The notes under the pieces: model-generated | What the model saw: the letters and a program-made list of their open reading frames with translations, nothing else | Told to the model about the DNA's origin: nothing | The model's database searches: none | Assembly: GCF_024679245.1 (NCBI RefSeq) | Contig: NC_090177.1 | Span: 48,085,353 to 48,149,352 of the forward strand | Reading direction: 5' to 3' | DNA: 64,000 nt | From: Pseudorasbora parva | Lineage: Eukaryota > Chordata > Actinopteri > Cypriniformes > Gobionidae | Shown here: positions 1 through 10,175 of the stretch, piece by piece | How the letters are laid out: each line of letters opens with the position of its first letter | Numbering within the stretch: position 1 is the first letter of the stretch | Program-made: the position numbers and the translations under genes

Positions 1-117
1 AGAATCTTTCTGCACTGGTTTGGGCCAGATCGGGCAAAAGACCTAGGACTAGTGTGCAAAAGTAGGTTTTTCACAAAATCCCAAATACCCGAAAATTTCG
101 CCAGCGCAACCTTCGAA

Positions 118-136
118 TCCGAGGCATGCGTCTCGC
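118..136 (+). promoter_or_regulatory. possible SPH/ZNF143-like distal element of U2
   Basis: The stretch TCCGAGGCATGCGTCTCG lies about 255 bp upstream of U2, in the range where vertebrate snRNA genes carry a distal enhancer. It loosely resembles the SPH/Staf (ZNF143) motif around ATGC. No octamer is obvious beside it. The U2 copy at 35146 has GCATAC instead of GCATGC here. This is a tentative call. Confidence 0.25.
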
Positions 137-326
137 TCGGCTCGAGCCAAGGATTCCGATGATATAAGACACTTGGTTCTGCGGCGTGCGGTTTGGGAGC
201 TACGAGCCATTTCGTGCCGGGCCCATCGGGGGGCCAGCCTTGGTGATGTTGTAGAGCGAGTGGCTAGTACCATCCCTCAAAGTTTCAGGTCTCTACGACG
301 TAAGGCCTTTGCCAACCCTCCCCCCC

Positions 327-343
327 TCACCGCTTCCCAGATG
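327..343 (+). promoter_or_regulatory. U2 proximal sequence element (PSE)
   Basis: TCACCGCTTCCCAGATG begins 60 bp upstream of the U2 start. It has the TCACC core and spacing of the vertebrate PSE bound by SNAPc. No TATA box lies near -25, as expected for a Pol II snRNA gene. The U1 PSE in the same unit has the same core and spacing. In every other unit it sits at U2 start -60 to -44, including upstream of both interrupted U2 genes (18597 and 44239). Confidence 0.8.
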
Positions 344-386
344 GGCGTCGCCTTTGCCGGCTCCCCTGCCGCTGCGTCATTGTGTC

Positions 387-574
387 ATCGCTTCTCGGCC
401 TTTTGGCTAAGATCAAGTGTAGTATCTGTTCTTATCAGTTTAATATCTGATACGTCCCCTATCCGGGGACTGCATATTAAATTGATTTTTGGCACATGGA
501 GCCGGAACCGGGGCTTGCTCCGTCCACTCCACGCATCGACCTGGTATTGCAGTGCCTCCAGGAACGGTGTGCTT
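387..574 (+). ncRNA. RNU2: U2 spliceosomal snRNA, copy 1
   Basis: U2 pairs with the intron branch-point region. The first 50 or so bases match vertebrate U2 exactly as I know it: ATCGCTTCTCGGCC, then GTAGTA at nt 33-38 (branch-point recognition), then the stem-loop II region. The Sm site GATTTTTGG lies at 484-492 (nt 98-106). The 3' half keeps the CTTGCTCCGTCC stem III segment and the stem IV segment CCTGGTATTGCAGTGCCTCC. Differences from human U2 are confined mainly to nt 70-130. The 3' end is set by analogy to the 188-nt human RNA and may be off by a few bases. Promoter base at -18 is C; a T4 tract follows the gene; U1 starts 661 bp after the U2 start. Confidence 0.98.
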
Positions 575-587
575 CCCCTTTTTGGGG
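575..587 (+). other. hairpin immediately after U2
   Basis: CCCC-TTTTT-GGGG forms a small hairpin directly at the predicted U2 3' end. It probably lies in the short precursor extension removed during 3' maturation. The same bases follow every U2 copy. Confidence 0.5.
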
Positions 588-597
588 ACTGCGAATT

Positions 598-615
598 GTT
601 GTGACTAATAGAAGA
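598..615 (+). terminator. candidate U2 3' box
   Basis: GTTGTGACTAATAGAAGA lies 23 bp past the U2 end. Its last nine bases AATAGAAGA match the snRNA 3'-box core AAARNNAGA with one mismatch. The 3' box directs Integrator-dependent 3'-end formation. The call rests on position and partial consensus. Confidence 0.5.
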
Positions 616-896
616 ACCAACAACACCACTGGAATTTTGTCAGAGAATACAGAAATACGCAGGAAGCGCATACAGAATGACGATGAGGTGACGCAACGAT
701 GACCGTGCCACAGAGAAAGCAGCAAGCTGCGGTCATATGAGCATAGGGAAAAAAGAAGAACAAAAGCGTCGGTTGCCGGCCGGCTGACTCATCACCGTCA
801 CAGCACGTTTTTTGATGTCCCTCTTATTTGAGAGTCTTTACCAACGAGCTGATGAGTCGAATCAGGGGTTTGTGTTGGATGGATTAGGGACACCTG

Positions 897-904
897 ATTC
901 AAAT
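897..904 (+). promoter_or_regulatory. octamer-like element upstream of U1
   Basis: ATTCAAAT differs from the Oct-1 octamer ATGCAAAT at one base and lies about 150 bp upstream of U1. It sits in a short imperfect inverted repeat (ACCTGATT..AATCAAGGT). It may be part of a distal element; weak evidence. Confidence 0.25.
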
Positions 905-910
905 CAAGGT

Positions 911-930
911 CACGCACGCACGCACGCACG
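911..930 (+). repeat. CACG microsatellite
   Basis: (CACG)5 followed by CAGCAG. Copy number differs between units: 5 before the U1 genes at 1048, 4704 and 12008; 3 before those at 6524, 8348, 13828, 59562 and 63220; 4 before the rest. It accounts for several of the 4-bp differences in unit length. Confidence 0.9.
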
Positions 931-986
931 CAGCAGTCAAGCAATGGAAGGTGCCCCGTCCTTCCTTTTCTTGGGGGAGGGGAAGG

Positions 987-1003
987 TCACCGTGTTTGAG
1001 GAT
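987..1003 (+). promoter_or_regulatory. U1 proximal sequence element (PSE)
   Basis: TCACCGTGTTTGAGGAT starts 61 bp upstream of U1 and shares the TCACCG core and spacing with the U2 PSE. In each unit it is at U1 start -61 to -45. Confidence 0.8.
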
Positions 1004-1047
1004 GGCGAAGGGGGATAGGGCGCCTCTGCCTGGAGGCCAGGCAACTC

Positions 1048-1211
1048 ATACTTACCTGGCAGGGGAGACACCATGATCAGGAAGGTGGTTCACCCAGGGC
1101 GAGGCTCGGCCATTGCACTCCGGTTGTGCTGACCCCTGCGAATTCCCCAAATGTGGGAATCTCGACTGCGTAATTTATGGTAGTGGGGGACTGCGTTCGC
1201 GCTCTCCCCTG
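1048..1211 (+). ncRNA. RNU1: U1 spliceosomal snRNA, copy 1
   Basis: U1 recognises 5' splice sites. The gene begins ATACTTACCTG, the sequence that pairs with the splice site. It contains the stem-loop I sequence GATCAGGAAG (U1-70K loop, consensus GATCANGAAG), the stem-loop II loop ATTGCACTCC (U1A site), an Sm-type site AATTTATGG at 1172-1180 and the 3' hairpin with TTCG ending TCCCCTG. Length is 164 nt, as in human U1. Base 123 is G (human A). (CACG)5 lies upstream and C at -27. Confidence 0.98.
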
Positions 1212-1220
1212 TACACACTG

Positions 1221-1232
1221 GTTAAAAGCAGA
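1221..1232 (+). terminator. U1 3' box
   Basis: GTTAAAAGCAGA starts 10 bp after U1. The part AAAAGCAGA matches the snRNA 3'-box core AAARNNAGA perfectly, at the expected distance for Integrator-dependent 3' formation. It is repeated after the U1 genes compared. Confidence 0.8.
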
Positions 1233-1510
1233 TAGCGTGGAGGGAAAAAGCGTGCGGTTCTTGACGCTTGTGGTGCCGCCCACTGCCCCAAAGGGTGAAG
1301 TTGCACCAGTTTTGTTATGTTTCTGTCTCTTTCTGCTGTGTCAGCCAGTGACCCGGAGAGTTCAGAGAACTGCTTTTGTTTTCATCGAGGTTGTCGAAAC
1401 CTGCGACCGGTTTGCCGAATGTGGTTTTTCCCACAAACTTTGATATTCAACGGACGAGTTGATTGACAGCAGTGGTCCCAAAGGCAAAGTTGTTCGGATG
1501 GAGGTTTTCT

Positions 1511-1557
1511 GTCGTATGGTACGACTGTCTCGTGCGCGTGCTGTGAAAAAGCACGCG
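1511..1557 (+). repeat. pair of adjacent perfect hairpins
   Basis: GTCGTA-TGG-TACGAC (1511-1525) is followed by CGCGTGCT-GTGAAAA-AGCACGCG (1535-1557, 8-bp stem). Both arms are conserved between units. The unit ending at the second insertion has one base change (CACGCG to CATGCG near 43637) that would leave a G-U pair in RNA. Confidence 0.7.
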
Positions 1558-1610
1558 ACATACGTTCGCCTATAGCCGCTCTCATGTTGTTGCTTTTTCA
1601 TTTTAAAGCG

Positions 1611-1622
1611 CCACTAGGTGGC
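1611..1622 (+). promoter_or_regulatory. CTCF-type motif, one per unit
   Basis: CCACTAGGTGGC matches the CTCF core CCASYAGRKGGC at every position; the wider context AGCGCCACTAGGTGGCCA also fits. Further copies start at 3439, 5267, 7091, 8915, 10743, 12571, 14395, 16224, 18053, 25384, 27217, 29051, 30884, 32713, 34542, 36371, 38200, 40033, 41862, 43695, 50985, 52814, 54643, 56472, 58305, 60130, 61959 and 63788. All are on the same strand, between a U1 and the next U2. Confidence 0.5.
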
Positions 1623-2214
1623 CATTCACCGCGTCCTTTCTCGCCTGACCCCAGACTGAGCCCGTGCACGGGTGTACCGGCTTGGGTGAAATTGTCTCGT
1701 TCCGTCCAAGAGCTATAGCCGTTCTAGCAGACCCCGCCTCGCCCAGCCCGTAGGTTTCGGCCTGCCGCCGCCAAGCTGAATCGAAATTCCCACTTTTTTT
1801 CCGATCTGGACGGACAGTCAGACTCCAGAGAATCTTTCTGCACTGGTTTGGGCCAGATCGGGCAAAAGACCTAGGACTAGTGTGCAAAAGTAGGTTTTTC
1901 ACAAAATCCCAAATACCCGAAAATTTCGCCAGCGCAACCTTCGAATCCGAGGCATGCGTCTCGCTCGGCTCGAGCCAAGGATTCCGATGATATAAGACAC
2001 TTGGTTCTGCGGCGTGCGGTTTGGGAGCTACGAGCCATTTCGTGCCGGGCCCATCGGGGGGCCAGCCTTGGTGATGTTGTAGAGCGAGTGGCTAGTACCA
2101 TCCCTCAAAGTTTCAGGTCTCTACGACGTAAGGCCTTTGCCAACCCTCCCCCCCTCACCGCTTCCCAGATGGGCGTCGCCTTTGCCGGCTCCCCTGTCGC
2201 TGCGTCATTGTGTC

Positions 2215-2402
2215 ATCGCTTCTCGGCCTTTTGGCTAAGATCAAGTGTAGTATCTGTTCTTATCAGTTTAATATCTGATACGTCCCCTATCCGGGGACTG
2301 CATATTAAATTGATTTTTGGCACATGGAGCCGGAACCGGGGCTTGCTCCGTCCACTCCACGCATCGACCTGGTATTGCAGTGCCTCCAGGAACGGTGTGC
2401 TT
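2215..2402 (+). ncRNA. RNU2: U2 snRNA, copy 2
   Basis: Full length. T at -18, T4 tract. U1 starts 657 bp after the U2 start. First unit of the block repeated at 9519. Confidence 0.97.
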
Positions 2403-2871
2403 CCCCTTTTTGGGGACTGCGAATTGTTGTGACTAATAGAAGAACCAACAACACCACTGGAATTTTGTCAGAGAATACAGAAATACGCAGGAAGCGCATA
2501 CAGAATGACGATGAGGTGACGCAACGATGACCGTGCCACAGAGAAAGCAGCAAGCTGCGGTCATATGAGCATAGGGAAAAAAGAAGAACAAAAGCGTCGG
2601 TTGCCGGCCGGCTGACTCATCACCGTCACAGCACGTTTTTTGATGTCCCTCTTATTTGAGAGTCTTTACCAACGAGCTGATGAGTCGAATCAGGGGTTTG
2701 TGTTGGATGGATTAGGGACACCTGATTCAAATCAAGGTCACGCACGCACGCACGCAGCAGTCAAGCAATGGAAGGTGCCCCGTCCTTCCTTTTCTTGGGG
2801 GAGGGGAAGGTCACCGTGTTTGAGGATGGCGAAGGGGGATAGGGGGCCTCTGCCTGGAGGCCAGGCAACTC

Positions 2872-3035
2872 ATACTTACCTGGCAGGGGAGACACCATGA
2901 TCAGGAAGGTGGTTCACCCAGGGCGAGGCTCGGCCATTGCACTCCGGTTGTGCTGACCCCTGCGAATTCCCCAAATGTGGGAATCTCGACTGCGTAATTT
3001 ATGGTAGTGGGGGACTGCGTTCGCGCTCTCCCCTG
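2872..3035 (+). ncRNA. RNU1: U1 snRNA, copy 2
   Basis: 164 nt, G123, (CACG)4, G at -27. The spacer after it has ACCGAGTCC instead of ACCGCGTCC, a variant shared only with the unit at 10176. Confidence 0.97.
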
Positions 3036-4042
3036 TACACACTGGTTAAAAGCAGATAGCGTGGAGGGAAAAAGCGTGCGGTTCTTGACGCTTGTGGCGC
3101 CGCCCACTGCCCCAAAGGGTGAAGTTGCACCAGTTTGTTATGTTTCTGTCTCTTTCTGCTGTGTCAGCCAGTGACCCGGAGAGTTCAGAGAACTGAACTG
3201 CGTTTGTTTTCATCGAGGTTGTCGAAACCTGCGACCGGTTTGCCGAATGTGGTTTTTCCCACAAACTTTGATATTCAACGGACGAGTTGATTGACAGCAG
3301 TGGTCCCAAAGGCAAAGTTGTTCGGATGGAGGTTTTCTGTCGTATGGTACGACTGTCTCGTGCGCGTGCTGTGAAAAAGCACGCGACATACGTTCGCCTA
3401 TAGCCGCTCTCATGTTGTTGCTTTTTCATTTTAAAGCGCCACTAGGTGGCCATTCACCGAGTCCTTTCTCGCCTGACCCCAGACTGAGCCCGTGCACGGG
3501 TGTACCGGCTTGGGTGAAATTGTCTCGTTCCGTCCAAGAGCTATAGCCGTTCTAGCAGACCCCGCCTCGCCCAGCCCGTAGGTTTCGGCCTGCCGCCGCC
3601 AAGCTGAATCGAAATTCCCACTTTTTTTCCGATCTGGACGGACAGTCAGACTCCAGAGAATCTTTCTGCACTGGTTTGGGCCAGATCGGGCAAAAGACCT
3701 AGGACTAGTGTGCAAAAGTAGGTTTTTCACAAAATCCCAAATACCCGAAAATTTCGCCAGCGCAACCTTCGAATCCGAGGCATGCGTCTCGCTCGGCTCG
3801 AGCCAAGGATTCCGATGATATAAGACACTTGGTTCTGCGGCGTGCGGTTTGGGAGCTACGAGCCATTTCGTGCCGGGCCCATCGGGGGGCCAGCCTTGGT
3901 GATGTTGTAGAGCGAGTGGCTAGTACCATCCCTCAAAGTTTCAGGTCTCTACGACGTAAGGCCTTTGCCAACCCTCCCCCCCTCACCGCTTCCCAGATGG
4001 GCGTCGCCTTTGCCGGCTCCCCTGCCGCTGCGTCATTGTGTC

Positions 4043-4230
4043 ATCGCTTCTCGGCCTTTTGGCTAAGATCAAGTGTAGTATCTGTTCTTATCAGTTTAAT
4101 ATCTGATACGTCCCCTATCCGGGGACTGCATATTAAATTGATTTTTGGCACATGGAGCCGGAACCGGGGCTTGCTCCGTCCACTCCACGCATCGACCTGG
4201 TATTGCAGTGCCTCCAGGAACGGTGTGCTT
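4043..4230 (+). ncRNA. RNU2: U2 snRNA, copy 3
   Basis: Full length; C at -18, T4 tract. Confidence 0.97.
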
Positions 4231-4703
4231 CCCCTTTTTGGGGACTGCGAATTGTTGTGACTAATAGAAGAACCAACAACACCACTGGAATTTTGTCAGA
4301 GAATACAGAAATACGCAGGAAGCGCATACAGAATGACGATGAGGTGACGCAACGATGACCGTGCCACAGAGAAAGCAGCAAGCTGCGGTCATATGAGCAT
4401 AGGGAAAAAAGAAGAACAAAAGCGTCGGTTGCCGGCCGGCTGACTCATCACCGTCACAGCACGTTTTTTGATGTCCCTCTTATTTGAGAGTCTTTACCAA
4501 CGAGCTGATGAGTCGAATCAGGGGTTTGTGTTGGATGGATTAGGGACACCTGATTCAAATCAAGGTCACGCACGCACGCACGCACGCAGCAGTCAAGCAA
4601 TGGAAGGTGCCCCGTCCTTCCTTTTCTTGGGGGAGGGGAAGGTCACCGTGTTTGAGGATGGCGAAGGGGGATAGGGCGCCTCTGCCTGGAGGCCAGGCAA
4701 CTC

Positions 4704-4867
4704 ATACTTACCTGGCAGGGGAGACACCATGATCAGGAAGGTGGTTCACCCAGGGCGAGGCTCGGCCATTGCACTCCGGTTGTGCTGACCCCTGCGAATT
4801 CCCCAAATGTGGGAATCTCGACTGCGTAATTTATGGTAGTGGGGGACTGCGTTCGCGCTCTCCCCTG
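4704..4867 (+). ncRNA. RNU1: U1 snRNA, copy 3
   Basis: 164 nt, G123, (CACG)5, C at -27; short GAACTGCTTTTG form of the downstream spacer. Confidence 0.97.
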
Positions 4868-5870
4868 TACACACTGGTTAAAAGCAGATAGCGTGGAGGG
4901 AAAAAGCGTGCGGTTCTTGACGCTTGTGGCGCCGCCCACTGCCCCAAAGGGTGAAGTTGCACCAGTTTTGTTATGTTTCTGTCTCTTTCTGCTGTGTCAG
5001 CCAGTGACCCGGAGAGTTCAGAGAACTGCTTTTGTTTTCATCGAGGTTGTCGAAACCTGCGACCGGTTTGCCGAATGTGGTTTTTCCCACAAACTTTGAT
5101 ATTCAACGGACGAGTTGATTGACAGCAGTGGTCCCAAAGGCAAAGTTGTTCGGATGGAGGTTTTCTGTCGTATGGTACGACTGTCTCGTGCGCGTGCTGT
5201 GAAAAAGCACGCGACATACGTTCGCCTATAGCCGCTCTCATGTTGTTGCTTTTTCATTTTAAAGCGCCACTAGGTGGCCATTCACCGCGTCCTTTCTCGC
5301 CTGACCCCAGACTGAGCCCGTGCACGGGTGTACCGGCTTGGGTGAAATTGTCTCGTTCCGTCCAAGAGCTATAGCCGTTCTAGCAGACCCCGCCTCGCCC
5401 AGCCCGTAGGTTTCGGCCTGCCGCCGCCAAGCTGAATCGAAATTCCCACTTTTTTTCCGATCTGGACGGACAGTCAGACTCCAGAGAATCTTTCTGCACT
5501 GGTTTGGGCCAGATCGGGCAAAAGACCTAGGACTAGTGTGCAAAAGTAGGTTTTTCACAAAATCCCAAATACCCGAAAATTTCGCCAGCGCAACCTTCGA
5601 ATCCGAGGCATGCGTCTCGCTCGGCTCGAGCCAAGGATTCCGATGATATAAGACACTTGGTTCTGCGGCGTGCGGTTTGGGAGCTACGAGCCATTTCGTG
5701 CCGGGCCCATCGGGGGGCCAGCCTTGGTGATGTTGTAGAGCGAGTGGCTAGTACCATCCCTCAAAGTTTCAGGTCTCTACGACGTAAGGCCTTTGCCAAC
5801 CCTCCCCCCCTCACCGCTTCCCAGATGGGCGTCGCCTTTGCCGGCTCCCCTGTCGCTGCGTCATTGTGTC

Positions 5871-6058
5871 ATCGCTTCTCGGCCTTTTGGCTAAGATCAA
5901 GTGTAGTATCTGTTCTTATCAGTTTAATATCTGATACGTCCCCTATCCGGGGACTGCATATTAAATTGATTTTTGGCACATGGAGCCGGAACCGGGGCTT
6001 GCTCCGTCCACTCCACGCATCGACCTGGTATTGCAGTGCCTCCAGGAACGGTGTGCTT
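5871..6058 (+). ncRNA. RNU2: U2 snRNA, copy 4
   Basis: Full length; T at -18, T4 tract; unit length 1,824 bp. Confidence 0.97.
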
Positions 6059-6523
6059 CCCCTTTTTGGGGACTGCGAATTGTTGTGACTAATAGAAGAA
6101 CCAACAACACCACTGGAATTTTGTCAGAGAATACAGAAATACGCAGGAAGCGCATACAGAATGACGATGAGGTGACGCAACGATGACCGTGCCACAGAGA
6201 AAGCAGCAAGCTGCGGTCATATGAGCATAGGGAAAAAAGAAGAACAAAAGCGTCGGTTGCCGGCCGGCTGACTCATCACCGTCACAGCACGTTTTTTGAT
6301 GTCCCTCTTATTTGAGAGTCTTTACCAACGAGCTGATGAGTCGAATCAGGGGTTTGTGTTGGATGGATTAGGGACACCTGATTCAAATCAAGGTCACGCA
6401 CGCACGCAGCAGTCAAGCAATGGAAGGTGCCCCGTCCTTCCTTTTCTTGGGGGAGGGGAAGGTCACCGTGTTTGAGGATGGCGAAGGGGGATAGGGGGCC
6501 TCTGCCTGGAGGCCAGGCAACTC

Positions 6524-6687
6524 ATACTTACCTGGCAGGGGAGACACCATGATCAGGAAGGTGGTTCACCCAGGGCGAGGCTCGGCCATTGCACTCCGGT
6601 TGTGCTGACCCCTGCGAATTCCCCAAATGTGGGAATCTCGACTGCGTAATTTATGGTAGTGGGGGACTGCGTTCGCGCTCTCCCCTG
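6524..6687 (+). ncRNA. RNU1: U1 snRNA, copy 4
   Basis: 164 nt, G123, (CACG)3, G at -27. Confidence 0.97.
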
Positions 6688-7694
6688 TACACACTGGTTA
6701 AAAGCAGATAGCGTGGAGGGAAAAAGCGTGCGGTTCTTGACGCTTGTGGCGCCGCCCACTGCCCCAAAGGGTGAAGTTGCACCAGTTTGTTATGTTTCTG
6801 TCTCTTTCTGCTGTGTCAGCCAGTGACCCGGAGAGTTCAGAGAACTGAACTGCGTTTGTTTTCATCGAGGTTGTCGAAACCTGCGACCGGTTTGCCGAAT
6901 GTGGTTTTTCCCACAAACTTTGATATTCAACGGACGAGTTGATTGACAGCAGTGGTCCCAAAGGCAAAGTTGTTCGGATGGAGGTTTTCTGTCGTATGGT
7001 ACGACTGTCTCGTGCGCGTGCTGTGAAAAAGCACGCGACATACGTTCGCCTATAGCCGCTCTCATGTTGTTGCTTTTTCATTTTAAAGCGCCACTAGGTG
7101 GCCATTCACCGCGTCCTTTCTCGCCTGACCCCAGACTGAGCCCGTGCACGGGTGTACCGGCTTGGGTGAAATTGTCTCGTTCCGTCCAAGAGCTATAGCC
7201 GTTCTAGCAGACCCCGCCTCGCCCAGCCCGTAGGTTTCGGCCTGCCGCCGCCAAGCTGAATCGAAATTCCCACTTTTTTTCCGATCTGGACGGACAGTCA
7301 GACTCCAGAGAATCTTTCTGCACTGGTTTGGGCCAGATCGGGCAAAAGACCTAGGACTAGTGTGCAAAAGTAGGTTTTTCACAAAATCCCAAATACCCGA
7401 AAATTTCGCCAGCGCAACCTTCGAATCCGAGGCATGCGTCTCGCTCGGCTCGAGCCAAGGATTCCGATGATATAAGACACTTGGTTCTGCGGCGTGCGGT
7501 TTGGGAGCTACGAGCCATTTCGTGCCGGGCCCATCGGGGGGCCAGCCTTGGTGATGTTGTAGAGCGAGTGGCTAGTACCATCCCTCAAAGTTTCAGGTCT
7601 CTACGACGTAAGGCCTTTGCCAACCCTCCCCCCCTCACCGCTTCCCAGATGGGCGTCGCCTTTGCCGGCTCCCCTGTCGCTGCGTCATTGTGTC

Positions 7695-7882
7695 ATCGCT
7701 TCTCGGCCTTTTGGCTAAGATCAAGTGTAGTATCTGTTCTTATCAGTTTAATATCTGATACGTCCCCTATCCGGGGACTGCATATTAAATTGATTTTTGG
7801 CACATGGAGCCGGAACCGGGGCTTGCTCCGTCCACTCCACGCATCGACCTGGTATTGCAGTGCCTCCAGGAACGGTGTGCTT
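7695..7882 (+). ncRNA. RNU2: U2 snRNA, copy 5
   Basis: Full length; T at -18, T4 tract; the unit looks like a direct copy of the preceding one. Confidence 0.97.
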
Positions 7883-8347
7883 CCCCTTTTTGGGGACTGC
7901 GAATTGTTGTGACTAATAGAAGAACCAACAACACCACTGGAATTTTGTCAGAGAATACAGAAATACGCAGGAAGCGCATACAGAATGACGATGAGGTGAC
8001 GCAACGATGACCGTGCCACAGAGAAAGCAGCAAGCTGCGGTCATATGAGCATAGGGAAAAAAGAAGAACAAAAGCGTCGGTTGCCGGCCGGCTGACTCAT
8101 CACCGTCACAGCACGTTTTTTGATGTCCCTCTTATTTGAGAGTCTTTACCAACGAGCTGATGAGTCGAATCAGGGGTTTGTGTTGGATGGATTAGGGACA
8201 CCTGATTCAAATCAAGGTCACGCACGCACGCAGCAGTCAAGCAATGGAAGGTGCCCCGTCCTTCCTTTTCTTGGGGGAGGGGAAGGTCACCGTGTTTGAG
8301 GATGGCGAAGGGGGATAGGGGGCCTCTGCCTGGAGGCCAGGCAACTC

Positions 8348-8511
8348 ATACTTACCTGGCAGGGGAGACACCATGATCAGGAAGGTGGTTCACCCAGGGC
8401 GAGGCTCGGCCATTGCACTCCGGTTGTGCTGACCCCTGCGAATTCCCCAAATGTGGGAATCTCGACTGCGTAATTTATGGTAGTGGGGGACTGCGTTCGC
8501 GCTCTCCCCTG
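8348..8511 (+). ncRNA. RNU1: U1 snRNA, copy 5
   Basis: 164 nt, G123, (CACG)3, G at -27. Confidence 0.97.
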
Positions 8512-9518
8512 TACACACTGGTTAAAAGCAGATAGCGTGGAGGGAAAAAGCGTGCGGTTCTTGACGCTTGTGGCGCCGCCCACTGCCCCAAAGGGTGAAG
8601 TTGCACCAGTTTGTTATGTTTCTGTCTCTTTCTGCTGTGTCAGCCAGTGACCCGGAGAGTTCAGAGAACTGAACTGCGTTTGTTTTCATCGAGGTTGTCG
8701 AAACCTGCGACCGGTTTGCCGAATGTGGTTTTTCCCACAAACTTTGATATTCAACGGACGAGTTGATTGACAGCAGTGGTCCCAAAGGCAAAGTTGTTCG
8801 GATGGAGGTTTTCTGTCGTATGGTACGACTGTCTCGTGCGCGTGCTGTGAAAAAGCACGCGACATACGTTCGCCTATAGCCGCTCTCATGTTGTTGCTTT
8901 TTCATTTTAAAGCGCCACTAGGTGGCCATTCACCGCGTCCTTTCTCGCCTGACCCCAGACTGAGCCCGTGCACGGGTGTACCGGCTTGGGTGAAATTGTC
9001 TCGTTCCGTCCAAGAGCTATAGCCGTTCTAGCAGACCCCGCCTCGCCCAGCCCGTAGGTTTCGGCCTGCCGCCGCCAAGCTGAATCGAAATTCCCACTTT
9101 TTTTCCGATCTGGACGGACAGTCAGACTCCAGAGAATCTTTCTGCACTGGTTTGGGCCAGATCGGGCAAAAGACCTAGGACTAGTGTGCAAAAGTAGGTT
9201 TTTCACAAAATCCCAAATACCCGAAAATTTCGCCAGCGCAACCTTCGAATCCGAGGCATGCGTCTCGCTCGGCTCGAGCCAAGGATTCCGATGATATAAG
9301 ACACTTGGTTCTGCGGCGTGCGGTTTGGGAGCTACGAGCCATTTCGTGCCGGGCCCATCGGGGGGCCAGCCTTGGTGATGTTGTAGAGCGAGTGGCTAGT
9401 ACCATCCCTCAAAGTTTCAGGTCTCTACGACGTAAGGCCTTTGCCAACCCTCCCCCCCTCACCGCTTCCCAGATGGGCGTCGCCTTTGCCGGCTCCCCTG
9501 CCGCTGCGTCATTGTGTC

Positions 9519-9706
9519 ATCGCTTCTCGGCCTTTTGGCTAAGATCAAGTGTAGTATCTGTTCTTATCAGTTTAATATCTGATACGTCCCCTATCCGGGG
9601 ACTGCATATTAAATTGATTTTTGGCACATGGAGCCGGAACCGGGGCTTGCTCCGTCCACTCCACGCATCGACCTGGTATTGCAGTGCCTCCAGGAACGGT
9701 GTGCTT
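9519..9706 (+). ncRNA. RNU2: U2 snRNA, copy 6
   Basis: Full length; C at -18, T4 tract. From here three units repeat those from 2215. Confidence 0.97.
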
Positions 9707-10175
9707 CCCCTTTTTGGGGACTGCGAATTGTTGTGACTAATAGAAGAACCAACAACACCACTGGAATTTTGTCAGAGAATACAGAAATACGCAGGAAGCG
9801 CATACAGAATGACGATGAGGTGACGCAACGATGACCGTGCCACAGAGAAAGCAGCAAGCTGCGGTCATATGAGCATAGGGAAAAAAGAAGAACAAAAGCG
9901 TCGGTTGCCGGCCGGCTGACTCATCACCGTCACAGCACGTTTTTTGATGTCCCTCTTATTTGAGAGTCTTTACCAACGAGCTGATGAGTCGAATCAGGGG
10001 TTTGTGTTGGATGGATTAGGGACACCTGATTCAAATCAAGGTCACGCACGCACGCACGCAGCAGTCAAGCAATGGAAGGTGCCCCGTCCTTCCTTTTCTT
10101 GGGGGAGGGGAAGGTCACCGTGTTTGAGGATGGCGAAGGGGGATAGGGGGCCTCTGCCTGGAGGCCAGGCAACTC

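Larger units (their letters stand above)
616..986. other. U2-U1 spacer (representative)
   Basis: No gene seen. Contents: a T4 or T8 tract near 634 (the main length variant), a GCCGGCCGGC palindrome at 775-784, an AP-1-like TGACTCA at 785-791, a nested hairpin at 841-878, an octamer-like ATTCAAAT at 897-904 and the CACG microsatellite from 911. All other U2-U1 spacers carry the same set. Confidence 0.8.
1233..2154. other. U1-U2 long spacer (representative)
   Basis: No gene recognised; I looked for U4, U5, U6, U7, U11, U12 and tRNA landmarks. It holds two adjacent perfect hairpins at 1511-1557, a CTCF-type motif at 1611-1622, a 12-bp palindrome CCCGTGCACGGG at 1661-1672, and from about 1850 the upstream region of the next U2 gene. 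The other U1-U2 spacers repeat this. Confidence 0.8.

Noticed and set aside
106..130. tRNA gene (TTCGAAT and similar B-box-like strings in the spacer)
   Set aside because: Bases flanking TTCGAAT cannot form a T-arm stem, and no A box, anticodon arm or acceptor stem is found.
173..604. 143-aa ORF present in every unit, running from the U2 upstream region through the U2 gene
   Set aside because: It reads across the U2 promoter and gene in one frame, is conserved only because the DNA repeat is conserved, and resembles no protein family I know. Other spacer ORFs of 60-176 aa on both strands were left out for the same reason.
785..791. TGACTCA as an AP-1 site controlling U1
   Set aside because: A seven-base match with no supporting context; mentioned only as spacer content.
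841..878. Hammerhead ribozyme
   Set aside because: CTGATGAG and CGAA are present, but there is no stem II between them, no GAAAC segment and no proper cleavage-site strand.
1233..2154. A third snRNA gene (U4, U5, U6, U7, U11 or U12) in the long spacer
   Set aside because: No characteristic 5' ends, Sm site in context or further PSE-plus-gene arrangement found on either strand by eye.
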